A stretch of DNA of 25,209 nucleotides, taken from the IMG/VR virus record IMGVR_UViG_3300023103_000066, positions 1 to 25,209 of that record; one strand, given 5' to 3'. The translations under genes and the position numbers were made by a program. The DNA is from a virus. Positions 8,148 to 15,208 of this stretch are shown here, piece after piece (within the stretch, counting starts at the first letter, position 1; every line of letters begins with the position of its first letter). The notes under the pieces were generated by a model. That model was given only the letters and a program-made list of their open reading frames with translations. It was not told the origin of the DNA and searched no databases.

Positions 8148-8871
8148 TGCGCGGGTTATTCATAATATCATCAAAGTCAACATCTTCAATTTCACGCATC
8201 TTTTCATCCTCTTTTTTCTTCCAGAAAGATTTAAGTAGAGAAGGAAGGTTTTCAGTAGGTTTCAAGCCTAATACACTCAGATCCGTTGAAACCGTAACCT
8301 GAACAATCACAGGAACGGGCAATTCTATATGTTCCCGGTCATAACCCTGAATTTTTGCCAAAGTAATATCACACCTGGCTGCAACGTCAAAGCCTTTTGC
8401 CGTTCCCAGATCAGCTGATCGTTTTCTTAATCTGCTGACCCTTTCAATGAACATGATCTTTTCAAATTCCTGATTAACCTTCGTAACGGATGCAAAAAGC
8501 CGTTTACAGTTGGCAATATCAGTATAAGCCTGACGTGGGCTGACACCATATTCAGTACGAAGCGCTTCCACCACCTGACTATCATTTGAAGGCTCAAAAT
8601 CAGATATCCATTGCCGGGCAAACTTCCACCTGGCTAATTGTTTCCTTTGGGTATGCGTTAATTTATCCTTCTTTTTAGGATTGGTATACGCTTCATAGAT
8701 TACATCAAAATCATCCTCGAAACGCTTAATAATTTCGCTTTTTTGTTTTGTAGAATACTTTCTGACTGGCTTTTCCGGTTCCAGAAAGTTAGCAAGCGCA
8801 TCTTTTAACAAACCCTTTTTTTCATCAGGATCATCATCAAATACGCCCTTTGGTTTGAATCCTGCTTTCAT
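8125..8871 (-). CDS. Probable terminase small subunit
   Basis: The protein has 248 residues. The centre has a helix-turn-helix-like stretch VVEALRTEYGVSPRQAYTDIANCKRLF, preceded by a basic helical region (residues about 38-90) and followed by a helical segment; the tail is acidic (EIEDVDFDDIMNN). DNA recognition by such a domain is the job of small terminase, which selects the viral DNA and hands it to the large subunit. It lies directly before the large terminase and overlaps it by 23 bases; its own start overlaps the previous gene by four. The assignment rests on position and the HTH-like pattern. It is longer than many small terminases. Confidence 0.72.
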   Translation of the reverse strand: MKAGFKPKGVFDDDPDEKKGLLKDALANFLEPEKPVRKYSTKQKSEIIKRFEDDFDVIYEAYTNPKKKDKLTHTQRKQLARWKFARQWISDFEPSNDSQVVEALRTEYGVSPRQAYTDIANCKRLFASVTKVNQEFEKIMFIERVSRLRKRSADLGTAKGFDVAARCDITLAKIQGYDREHIELPVPVIVQVTVSTDLSVLGLKPTENLPSLLKSFWKKKEDEKMREIEDVDFDDIMNNPRNESEHRK

Positions 8872-9701
8872 AATTCAATTTCGATTTCCTTCATTTGACG
8901 TTCCCAATTTAGGATCATTTCATCCAAAGCAGCACGACGGGCAGGATCCGTTTCTTTTTTCAGTTTAGTCCTGGTACGGCTTATATAAGTTCTCAGGTTC
9001 AGATAATTTTTTGGATAAAGAATTCCCTGTTCTTCTATCGGCGTATTTTCCGGGATCCGGTGATGTTCTTCATAATATCCGATCATTCCGTAAAGCATAT
9101 CAAGCTCTGCGGTTATATCCAATATCCTGTATGCTGCCGTTTTCCGATCGTCGCGCCGGGATGGGTCCGGAAGGTCCCGAAGCTTCTGTTTTAGCAAAAC
9201 TCTTTCATCCATAAGCCCGTAGGTTCTTTTGTGCCAATCGCGCACTTCTACCGGTTCATCATCCGAAATATCAGGATGTTTTACTATTGGAATTTCCGGA
9301 CGTTCATTTTTTGAAAGGAATTCTTCAACCTTTTTATTAAGCTCATTGAATGATTCTTCCAGGTTATCCACATCATCCAGCAGTGTAGTGACATCATTGG
9401 AAAGATCGTCAAAGTTGCCGGTCAGATCCTGAACAGTTTCTTCCAGTTCACCCACAGTTCCTTCCAAAACTGCCACTTTTCCCGGCTTCTTTGCGGTCGT
9501 TACTTTTGCAGCTGGTACAACGGGCAAAACATCTTTTACCAGCCCTGCACGCATTTTGTTCCGGTTAAAATCATTGGGCCCCATGCACAACATTTTGTAA
9601 GACATATCTTCGCCATACCGCTGTTTCCACAGGCGCAGACCGTCCGTATAATTGTCATTTTCAGACCAGGCTTTCAGCTGTAATTCGTATTCCTTTGTCA
9701 T
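8868..9701 (-). CDS. Coiled-coil protein upstream of terminase, 277 residues
   Basis: No family is recognised. An N-terminal region of about 50 residues (WSENDNYTDGLRLWKQRYG) is followed by a basic linker (AAKVTTAKKPGK), then a clear acidic coiled coil at about residues 77-130 with heptad-spaced Leu/Val (VGELEETVQDLTGNFDDL and onward). The C-terminal half is helical and charged, with several Arg/Lys clusters. It ends in an ATGA overlap with small terminase. It begins just after a terminator, so it opens the packaging operon. It may be a packaging accessory protein; this is inference. Confidence 0.68.
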   Translation of the reverse strand: MTKEYELQLKAWSENDNYTDGLRLWKQRYGEDMSYKMLCMGPNDFNRNKMRAGLVKDVLPVVPAAKVTTAKKPGKVAVLEGTVGELEETVQDLTGNFDDLSNDVTTLLDDVDNLEESFNELNKKVEEFLSKNERPEIPIVKHPDISDDEPVEVRDWHKRTYGLMDERVLLKQKLRDLPDPSRRDDRKTAAYRILDITAELDMLYGMIGYYEEHHRIPENTPIEEQGILYPKNYLNLRTYISRTRTKLKKETDPARRAALDEMILNWERQMKEIEIEL

Positions 9702-9715
9702 AATTGGAAAGGCTT

Positions 9716-9753
9716 AAAACAAAATCATCCGAACACAACAGCGCCCGGATGAT
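9716..9753 (-). terminator. Rho-independent terminator ahead of the packaging operon
   Basis: ATCATCCG (9724-9731) pairs with CGGATGAT (9746-9753), and on the minus strand the stem is followed by TTTGTTTT. It lies about 30 bases past the stop of the 63-residue gene and ends the capsid transcript. Confidence 0.75.
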
Positions 9754-9781
9754 ATAATTTAACTAAACCAAAACCTGAAAC

Positions 9782-9973
9782 CTATCTGACTTTCGCCACA
9801 TAAGGACATCCTTCGCTGATCAGCTTTTCAGCTACATCATCGGTAAGTTTGGCAAGGTCATACATCAGCCCTTTATGCTCAATTGGCATTGTTTTAGCTT
9901 CCTGTAATCCCACTACCTCATATTTACTTTTGGCCGGAGCAGACTCAACGGCCACTTTATTTTCATTTGCCAT
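9782..9973 (-). CDS. Small phage protein, 63 residues
   Basis: The short acidic/basic protein begins MANENKVAVESAPAKSKYEV and ends PYVAKVR. No domain is recognised. Its ATG overlaps the stop codon of the possible tail tube gene by one base (TAATG), so the pair is coupled and probably made together. A terminator follows. It may be an accessory to the preceding structural protein. Confidence 0.6.
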   Translation of the reverse strand: MANENKVAVESAPAKSKYEVVGLQEAKTMPIEHKGLMYDLAKLTDDVAEKLISEGCPYVAKVR

Positions 9974-10521
9974 TATACTGCTGCTGTTAAGTTCACAGTT
10001 GCAGTGTACAACAACCGCGATGGCTGGGTACAGGTAACAGTGAATTCGTACATAGATCCGTCACCTTCATTTTCGCCGTTGATTTTCTGGGCGGTCATGG
10101 TAGCGTGGTATTTGTTGCTACCCAGCTGATCGTAAGTACCATCAGGCATATTAGAATCTTCTACCAGCACAAGCAGTGGATAAATACTATTCGCAACAGC
10201 ATTGAACAGCGCAAGCGCACTCATGTTTTTGGATGGCATACGGAACACCATATTCAAAACTTTTGCACCACTGTTGTTACCACCAGCCGTAATATTATTT
10301 ACACCTGTATTACGGGTGATGTTAATCGTTTTGAACGACTTACCCGTTTTAAAAACATGGGGAGTAGTAATAATAAACGGATCTTCTGGCTTAAGCGGCG
10401 AGACGATCGGCGTCCCAAAAGTCAGGATATCATTCCATGCCGCGTAATGCAGCTTCAATTTTGTGCCTCCCATGTTGCTGCCGCAATCATCGTCAATCAG
10501 CACGTCAAATACAACACACAT
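9973..10521 (-). CDS. Structural protein, possible tail tube
   Basis: The protein has 182 residues and is beta-rich, with Thr, Asn and Gly throughout and no membrane segment. The C-terminal part (residues about 140-178, MTAQKINGENEGDG then MYEFTVTCTQPSRLL) resembles the beta strands of tail-tube-like proteins. It lies two genes after the major capsid protein and is one of the few plausible tail tube candidates in the window, but a head decoration protein would fit as well. The start is ATG after a 46-base AT-rich leader. Confidence 0.65.
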   Translation of the reverse strand: MCVVFDVLIDDDCGSNMGGTKLKLHYAAWNDILTFGTPIVSPLKPEDPFIITTPHVFKTGKSFKTINITRNTGVNNITAGGNNSGAKVLNMVFRMPSKNMSALALFNAVANSIYPLLVLVEDSNMPDGTYDQLGSNKYHATMTAQKINGENEGDGSMYEFTVTCTQPSRLLYTATVNLTAAV

Positions 10522-10567
10522 ATTTTTTTGAATTTAAAAAGCCCTGTTAACTATGAGAACAATGATA

Positions 10568-10978
10568 CTATTTGACCTCAGTCAAAAGCTGCAAAATGCT
10601 GCTCTCGTTATCAACAAGAACTTTCTGCAACGCTTTGTCTTCTTTTAATTGGGCAGCCGTCACTTCCTTCCCGCCCACACTGAACTTGGGTACAACGACA
10701 CGATATTTTTTTTTATCATGCGTAAATACTGTTGATTCAGTGAAAGTATCTTCTTTCGAAAGCTGCAAATGCTGATCCTCGATGATCTTAATTGCATCGT
10801 TTACCTGACTTGTCAGAGTAGCATTTTCTTTTACTTTCGCGTCCAAATCTGCCTGCAACTTTACATTCAAATCATCTCCTTTTTTGGCTTTTTCAACCAA
10901 TGTAGCATTTTCATTTACTTTCGCTGCCAGATCTGCCTGCAACGATTCAATAGTTGGTACTGGTTCTGTTACCGCCAT
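10568..10978 (-). CDS. Coiled-coil protein next to the capsid gene, with internal duplication
   Basis: The protein has 136 residues. Residues 13-27 (LQADLAAKVNENATL) and 41-55 (LQADLDAKVKENATL) are near-identical and 28 residues apart, exactly four heptads, so they extend one coiled coil. The C-terminal half is globular and beta-like (VFTHDKKKYRVVVPKFSVGG). It is the first gene after the major capsid protein. It may be a capsid-associated or head-completion protein; no family is recognised. Confidence 0.65.
   Translation of the reverse strand: MAVTEPVPTIESLQADLAAKVNENATLVEKAKKGDDLNVKLQADLDAKVKENATLTSQVNDAIKIIEDQHLQLSKEDTFTESTVFTHDKKKYRVVVPKFSVGGKEVTAAQLKEDKALQKVLVDNESSILQLLTEVK
10818..10943 (-). 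repeat. In-frame direct repeat within the coiled-coil gene
   Basis: Two nearly identical blocks of about 42 bases lie at 10818-10859 and 10902-10943, offset by exactly 84 bases, which keeps the frame and the heptad register. Similarity at the DNA level points to a fairly recent duplication. Confidence 0.75.
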
Positions 10979-11010
10979 TTTATTAGAACTTAAAAAAGGT
11001 TAAACAAATA

Positions 11011-11034
11011 TCCTTCCCCGTTACCAGGGAAGGA
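11011..11034 (-). terminator. Weak terminator or attenuator after the capsid gene
   Basis: TCCTTCCC (11011-11018) pairs with GGGAAGGA (11027-11034) in a perfect 8-bp stem with an 8-base loop, about 25 bases past the capsid stop. The minus-strand bases after it are T-rich but interrupted, so partial read-through into the following genes is likely. This would give more capsid than downstream product. Confidence 0.5.
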
Positions 11035-11057
11035 CTTGAATATTATTATTAGGCAAC

Positions 11058-12035
11058 TCAGGCCGCTCCATCATTCACCCAGACGATCTGAGGGATGATA
11101 AAACCAACACCAATCCACCAGTCACTCATCAGCTTAACAAAGCGCTCAAAAGCTTGGATATCAAAAATGCCTTTCATGTTTTGCAACCCTTTTGAAAGCA
11201 TAATCGCATTGGATTTTGGCGTGGTAAAGAAACGGTCATTTACAGCACCGCTTGCTTTCAGGTTCAACGAAGGCAACCCAACCAAATTGATGCTTGAATA
11301 ACGAATTGTTGTCACACCAGAAGCCGTGGCATCCGAATTTGTTAATAGGCCATATTTCTTGTCATAGCCTTTTTTGTATTCCAAAATCATCCATTCCGGA
11401 CAATATGTGGTCATTGCAATACCGCGGTATTGTATCGGCAAAGCTTTGTAATACGCTTCAAAATATTCAACTAACAAAACAGGATCAGTAGGCACTGCAC
11501 CCAATGCAATTGGAACAATATTGCCGGCTGTAACATGATCTGCAAGTAACTTCAAAATACCGTTCATAGCAGTTCCTGCTGCACCAGCAGTTCCAGCCGT
11601 TGGTGCAGCATACACACCACGGCCAATTTCATTCAGTTCCATATCCTGCTGGATCTGTGGAACGATCATCTTTTCAATCCAATACTTCACAAAAGGCCAC
11701 TCTGTACGCTTCACATCCATACTGGACAAAAAGCCTAACCAGGATGATTTGATATCGTCAGGAGTTTCAGAAAGATCTGCCTTGATATTATACTGGCGAA
11801 TTTCAACAGGTGTGAATTGTGCAGATCCAACCGGCGTAAAAGCCTTTTGGAAAGGCTGAACAATTCGGGTGTGACGGGATTCTGATGCACGCCAGATCGT
11901 ATCATCCGTAATAATATGGGTAAATGCCTGCTCCGTAACGAAACCTCTTTTCAACTGAGAATAGATGTCGTTTTGGTTCTGGCCGTGACTTAGGTAGTAA
12001 GCCCCAAATGCGGTTACAACTTCTGAAATAGTCAT
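11058..12035 (-). CDS. Major capsid protein
   Basis: The protein has 325 residues, normal for an HK97-fold capsid subunit. It is soluble, with a helical N-terminal arm (residues about 1-35), a beta-rich E-loop-like region at about 65-95, a Gly/Ala/Thr-rich linker near 145-160 (APTAGTAGAAGTAMNG), and a beta-rich C-terminus rich in Trp and Phe (KLMSDWWIGVGFIIPQIVW). It comes directly after the S49 protease gene, the standard place for the capsid gene, and a hairpin follows it. The fold itself is inferred; no short motif defines it. Confidence 0.78.
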   Translation of the reverse strand: MTISEVVTAFGAYYLSHGQNQNDIYSQLKRGFVTEQAFTHIITDDTIWRASESRHTRIVQPFQKAFTPVGSAQFTPVEIRQYNIKADLSETPDDIKSSWLGFLSSMDVKRTEWPFVKYWIEKMIVPQIQQDMELNEIGRGVYAAPTAGTAGAAGTAMNGILKLLADHVTAGNIVPIALGAVPTDPVLLVEYFEAYYKALPIQYRGIAMTTYCPEWMILEYKKGYDKKYGLLTNSDATASGVTTIRYSSINLVGLPSLNLKASGAVNDRFFTTPKSNAIMLSKGLQNMKGIFDIQAFERFVKLMSDWWIGVGFIIPQIVWVNDGAA

Positions 12036-12095
12036 TGCTTAAATTTAATTGAAGATGAAGTGTAATTTTTTACTCGTATTCGTCAGTGCAAATGA

Positions 12096-13358
12096 TCAGT
12101 AACCAGCGTCTCTGGCTTCTTTTTCAGAAGGTAATTCCTGAATTATTTGCTGCCATGTTTTTGTGTCACCTTCTCCTGCCGGTATTTCGTCAGCAGTTTT
12201 GGTTACACGTGTTCCCATTGCACCAGGCTGCTCACCAAATTCAGTCACCTTAGCCTGTAAAGCATCACGTTCGGTGGTCAGGGTACTTACCTGGCTGTTC
12301 AGCGTGGTAACCTGCAAAGTGGCTTCATTAGCAGTTGTAGTCAGGGTTGTAACCTGCTGCAATGCGGCATCTCGCTGAGCAATAAGCTGCTCAATGGTCG
12401 GAGCGTTTATAGACTGCTCCGGCTCTTCCTCAGAAAAGATCTGCATTATTTTCTCTTTTAGTCCCATTTGTATACTTGATTGTTTGGTTGTACTCTGCAT
12501 ATCAGCCAGTAGCGAAAATGTATCAGTCACACTGACAATCTCATCAATCAGCCCTTTTTCAATTGCTTCCGGAGCAAAATAGATCCGGCCTTTCTCCACA
12601 TCCTTGCTCAGTTTGGCCCCACGTCCGGTTTTCATATCAGCAATGAACTGATCATTCAAAACACCCAGATATTGTTCAACCAATTTGGAATTCTTACCAC
12701 CACTTTCAATCAGCTGCCGGTATTCCTCATTTTTCTCTGTGGATCCGGGAGCATAGATATCAAAGCTTTTTAAGCCCATTTTGGCATAATACTCCGTCCA
12801 GTCCGTGTAGCTCTGATACGTTCCGATTGATCCTATCTGATCGGTTGGCTGGGTAGCAACTATTTTTTTAGCACCTGCCATCTGGTATAAAGCAGCGCTG
12901 GCCATTGTACCATCTACCACCACCAAAAGCGGTTTTGGGAAATTCAATACACCCTGAAATACTTCACGCGTTCCGGCATTTTGTCCACCAGGTGAATCTA
13001 TTTTAACCATCACTGAACCTACCATATCATCGCTGGCCAGCTCATTCAGGTAATACAAAAAGTTTTTGGAGGAATTATAGCCGTATTTGTAGATCGGACC
13101 TACAAGCGAAATAACACCCATTGCAGAAGCTTTTCCGGTCAGTTCACTTTGTGCAGAAGATTGGAAAACACCGTTTTTGGATTGCATAAACGCCGTTTTC
13201 ATTTCCGGCCATATCGCTTTCATGTCTTCTCCCCGATCGGCGCGTGCCATCTGGTCAGCGTGTTGGTAGAGCCACGTAGGATCTATAAGCCAGTTCCCGC
13301 TAAGGCACCTGGCTATTGTTGTTAAGAAAGCATGTTCAGAGTGGTTTGCGTTGTGCAT
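12096..13358 (-). CDS. S49-family prohead protease with C-terminal scaffold-like coiled coil
   Basis: I chose the ATG at 13358 (MHNANHSEH); a GTG at 13379 in the same frame would add seven residues. Numbered from the GTG, the S49 domain shows KIDSPGGQNAG (126-136), the nucleophile in GTMASAALYQ (Ser161) and QIGSIG (181-186); Lys216 in PGSTEKNEEY is the candidate general base. After about residue 305 comes an acidic linker and a long Thr/Gln/Leu coiled coil (TIEQLIAQRDAALQQVTTL and onward), as in phage proteases fused to their scaffold. The product should help build the prohead and then cut itself and the scaffold. It is adjacent to the capsid gene. Its leader carries a G-rich repeat tract on the opposite strand. 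Confidence 0.88.
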   Translation of the reverse strand: MHNANHSEHAFLTTIARCLSGNWLIDPTWLYQHADQMARADRGEDMKAIWPEMKTAFMQSKNGVFQSSAQSELTGKASAMGVISLVGPIYKYGYNSSKNFLYYLNELASDDMVGSVMVKIDSPGGQNAGTREVFQGVLNFPKPLLVVVDGTMASAALYQMAGAKKIVATQPTDQIGSIGTYQSYTDWTEYYAKMGLKSFDIYAPGSTEKNEEYRQLIESGGKNSKLVEQYLGVLNDQFIADMKTGRGAKLSKDVEKGRIYFAPEAIEKGLIDEIVSVTDTFSLLADMQSTTKQSSIQMGLKEKIMQIFSEEEPEQSINAPTIEQLIAQRDAALQQVTTLTTTANEATLQVTTLNSQVSTLTTERDALQAKVTEFGEQPGAMGTRVTKTADEIPAGEGDTKTWQQIIQELPSEKEARDAGY

Positions 13359-13417
13359 GTCCAGGATAATTGAGGACACAAATATTAGAGTAATGGCAGG
13401 TTTGCCGTAGGACAGGC

Positions 13418-13465
13418 GGGAAGGAGAAAAGGGTTAAAAGGGGAACAGGTTAAGGGTTAACGGGT
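13418..13465 (+). repeat. G-rich tract with GGTTAA repeats, left arm of an inverted repeat
   Basis: Five runs of three or four G lie at 13418-13420, 13431-13433, 13440-13443, 13454-13456 and 13462-13464, separated by A/T-rich spacers with three copies of GGTTAA. The 13 bases at 13448-13460 are the exact reverse complement of 14129-14141. The tract could form a G-quadruplex on the plus strand, just upstream of the protease gene. Confidence 0.6.
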
Positions 13466-13470
13466 ATAAA

Positions 13471-13500
13471 AAAAGCCTCTGAATGATTCAGAGGCTTTTT
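13471..13500. terminator. Strong bidirectional terminator
   Basis: A 13-bp stem (13471-13483 with 13487-13499, core AGCCTCTGAA/TTCAGAGGCT) with a three-base loop is flanked by A and T runs on both sides, so it can act in both directions. On the minus strand it ends the transcript of the 54-residue gene. Confidence 0.85.
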
Positions 13501-13518
13501 AACTTATCACAATTCAAT

Positions 13519-13683
13519 TCAATCAGTATTTGACTGAATAAAACTTAGTGTTGATGATATATCTTCCAACATTTCAATTATTCTTTTCTGGTGAGCCAAA
13601 TTCAGCAATTCGTAATTTGTTAGATTATTATTTGCGAATTCTTCTTCATATTCATTCAAAATTCTTTTCAGATCTGTGCCCAT
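13519..13683 (-). CDS. Small acidic helical protein, 54 residues, with its own promoter and terminator
   Basis: The frame runs from ATG at 13681-13683 to TGA at 13519-13521. The product starts MGTDLKRILNEYEEEFANNN and continues as an amphipathic helix (ELLNLAHQKRIIEMLEDI). It is predicted to be soluble and helical, perhaps a dimer. No family is recognised. The gene stands alone: a terminator closes the upstream transcript at 13726-13751, a TAGATTTG promoter box lies just before it, and a strong terminator follows. This independent unit inside the late region is typical of a moron gene. Counter-defence or lysogeny functions are possible but not shown. Confidence 0.6.
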   Translation of the reverse strand: MGTDLKRILNEYEEEFANNNLTNYELLNLAHQKRIIEMLEDISSTLSFIQSNTD

Positions 13684-13708
13684 ACCTTTGATTTATTTTG
13701 GTTTAACT

Positions 13709-13716
13709 CAAATCTA
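13709..13716 (-). promoter_or_regulatory. Bacteroidota -7 promoter box for the 54-residue gene
   Basis: On the minus strand this reads TAGATTTG, an exact match to the Bacteroidota consensus TAnnTTTG. It lies 26 bases before the ATG, immediately after a terminator. A clear TTTG box at -33 is not seen, so the promoter is likely but unproven. Confidence 0.5.
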
Positions 13717-13717
13717 C

Positions 13718-13751
13718 ACAAAAAAAGCTCCTGACCAGATTGTCAGGAGCT
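13718..13751 (-). terminator. Rho-independent terminator after the structured region
   Basis: AGCTCCTGAC (13726-13735) pairs with GTCAGGAGCT (13742-13751), a perfect 10-bp stem with a 6-base loop, followed on the minus strand by seven T. It ends the transcript that contains the 75-residue gene and the structured non-coding stretch. Confidence 0.85.
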
Positions 13752-13880
13752 ACCTAGGGCGTAATGAAAGGGCAGACTGCTTAGAAAGCTCCCTTTATGG
13801 TGCAGGCCTACTGGTTACCGATCTAAATCCCTAAGCCGTATATCTTCGATCAGACCCCAGCGATGCGGGTGGTTTTATAT
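13752..13880 (-). ncRNA. Candidate structured RNA between the 75-residue gene and a terminator
   Basis: No reading frame fits these 129 bases. On the minus strand CUUAGGG (13835-13829) can pair with CCCUAGG (13759-13753) over 7 bp, including one U-G pair that would be a C-A mismatch on the plus strand, which favours the minus strand. Inside are a nested hairpin (AAAGGG/CCCTTT at 13767-13772 and 13791-13796, with GCTT/AAGC at 13779-13782 and 13786-13789) and a weaker hairpin around AGGCCT, giving a three-way junction. A strong terminator follows. No known RNA family or tRNA pattern is recognised. Confidence 0.4.
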
Positions 13881-13881
13881 T

Positions 13882-14109
13882 TTATGCAATTGTATTTGAA
13901 TCAATATAAATGTAAGGTTTCACAGAAAACTTTAATTCAGTTCGTGGAAACGGTTTTTGAAATGTAAGTGAACTGGAATTTACATTTCTACTGACACAAC
14001 GCTCCCACAGCTCTTTTGTAGGTAACATTTGTTTATGCTCTTCTTCTCTTTCAGCATATATCATTTTCAAATGCCTCAAAAATATCTGACCAGCAGTTTC
14101 CGAATCCAT
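13882..14109 (-). CDS. Small phage protein, 75 residues
   Basis: The product begins MDSETAGQIFLRHLKMIYAE and has a charged helical N-terminal half and a C-terminal half rich in Phe, Pro and Lys. No domain is recognised. The gene starts 38 bases after the previous late gene; that gap is an array of TTAACC repeats. It is the first gene of the inverted-repeat cassette. Its transcript would run through the possible structured RNA to the terminator at 13726. Confidence 0.55.
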   Translation of the reverse strand: MDSETAGQIFLRHLKMIYAEREEEHKQMLPTKELWERCVSRNVNSSSLTFQKPFPRTELKFSVKPYIYIDSNTIA

Positions 14110-14112
14110 ATT

Positions 14113-14141
14113 TTTAACCGTTAACCGTTTAACCCTTAACC
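14113..14141. repeat. TTAACC array, right arm of an inverted repeat
   Basis: Four copies of TTAACC, spaced by zero to two bases, fill the gap before the 75-residue gene. Bases 14129-14141 (TTAACCCTTAACC) are the exact reverse complement of 13448-13460, and the match continues imperfectly for four or five more bases. The two arms enclose about 690 bases. Confidence 0.65.
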
Positions 14142-14147
14142 TTATTC

Positions 14148-14639
14148 CTAAACCACCAAAGGCCTTTTTGAAAACAACCCCGTAAAATTCAGCCTATAAC
14201 CCTGAGCTCCAATAATTTCAGTGGGTGAAAAATCGGTTTTTTCCAGTTCGCAAAATTCACCAGGAGCACCAACATAACGGCGTTTTCCGTCGAAATGGGT
14301 TACACGTAGCACGAAACGCATTCTTTGCATTTGATCCAGCTGGTCCGCTACGGCTTGCGTATCGTTTACCACCAGGCAGCCCACCTGCACCGCCGATGTG
14401 GCACCGTGCACATTGGTTGTTGTCGGCTGGTCATAAGTGAGCGAATCACGGTAAGCACTAATTCCATACCATCGAATAGTTGGTAATGGAATACCATTTT
14501 GCCAAACATATATTTCATGCCTGGGGATGAATTCAATACTGAATATGCCCGTAGGTAAATTACAGTAATCTGACACGATATCACCCAATCCGGTTGCTGA
14601 AATATTGACCGGCGTTTCACTGCTTAATGTAATTTTCAT
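14148..14639 (-). CDS. Unknown late-region protein, 163 residues
   Basis: This soluble, probably beta-rich protein starts MKITLSSETPVNISATGLGD and contains EFIPRHEIYVWQNGIPLP and YGISAYRDSLTYDQPTTTN. It has no membrane segment or recognised motif. It lies seven bases after the 184-residue gene and before the capsid block, so it is probably a virion or virion-assembly protein. Composition (Gly, Thr, Tyr, beta propensity) suits a structural protein, but this is inference. Confidence 0.65.
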   Translation of the reverse strand: MKITLSSETPVNISATGLGDIVSDYCNLPTGIFSIEFIPRHEIYVWQNGIPLPTIRWYGISAYRDSLTYDQPTTTNVHGATSAVQVGCLVVNDTQAVADQLDQMQRMRFVLRVTHFDGKRRYVGAPGEFCELEKTDFSPTEIIGAQGYRLNFTGLFSKRPLVV

Positions 14640-14645
14640 AACGCG

Positions 14646-15185
14646 TTATATTTTGCCCAGCAGCATGCCTGGCATAAAATTAGAAAATTCAGACCTTACT
14701 GTATTATTCCGCTCCCGAAAGCGCAGATAAATTTTCCGGATCCGTTCATCATTCAAATCCTTTTCGTACATGCCATACCGCACCCGGAAATCATTGATGG
14801 CCTGCTGGATATTGAACACATTGCCGGTCAGACGGAGAATTTCCATATCGTGCAGGATTTCCAGATAGATGAATTTCATAACAATATTATTGAACTGGAT
14901 CAGCCGGCGTTCGGGCAGCAGCACATTGTCCTGGTACCGGAGTGGAATGGAATATTGCCAGCTTTCGGTATAACCGCGGCGCAATGCCACTTCTTTGGAA
15001 AAACATTTAACCTGTGTTGTCTTCCGGGTGAAAGCATTTATGAGCCAAAGCCCGACAAAATCATCCTGCGTGGCAAGATAAATCGAAGGTTTCCACCTTT
15101 CCAGATACTTTTTTACGGGAACACTTACCGGCATGGTATGGGAAACAACACGCGGATGTGACTTGGTACTTCCTGTCAAAATCAT
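14646..15185 (-). CDS. Unknown protein at the head of the late block, 179 residues
   Basis: I start it at the ATG at 15183-15185 (MILTGSTKSHPR); a GTG at 15200 would add five residues. The protein is strongly basic and aromatic (VKKYLERWKPSIYL, EVALRRGYTESWQYSIPL) with a helical, charged C-terminal half (DLNDERIRKIYLRFRERNN). No domain is recognised. As the first well-supported gene after the iteron region and before the structural genes, with a nucleic-acid-binding composition, it could be a late-gene activator; that role is only inferred from place and charge. Confidence 0.65.
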   Translation of the reverse strand: MILTGSTKSHPRVVSHTMPVSVPVKKYLERWKPSIYLATQDDFVGLWLINAFTRKTTQVKCFSKEVALRRGYTESWQYSIPLRYQDNVLLPERRLIQFNNIVMKFIYLEILHDMEILRLTGNVFNIQQAINDFRVRYGMYEKDLNDERIRKIYLRFRERNNTVRSEFSNFMPGMLLGKI

Positions 15186-15208
15186 AGTTGATGAATTCAC
15201 TTCTAAAT

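Noticed and set aside
10105-10575. Plus-strand frame of 156 residues
   Set aside because: It lies opposite the possible tail tube gene, which has coupling to its neighbour and a protein-like composition.
13752-13880. tRNA or hammerhead-like ribozyme in the structured stretch
   Set aside because: No T-loop consensus, anticodon stem or CCA arrangement is seen, and the hammerhead core sequences are absent.
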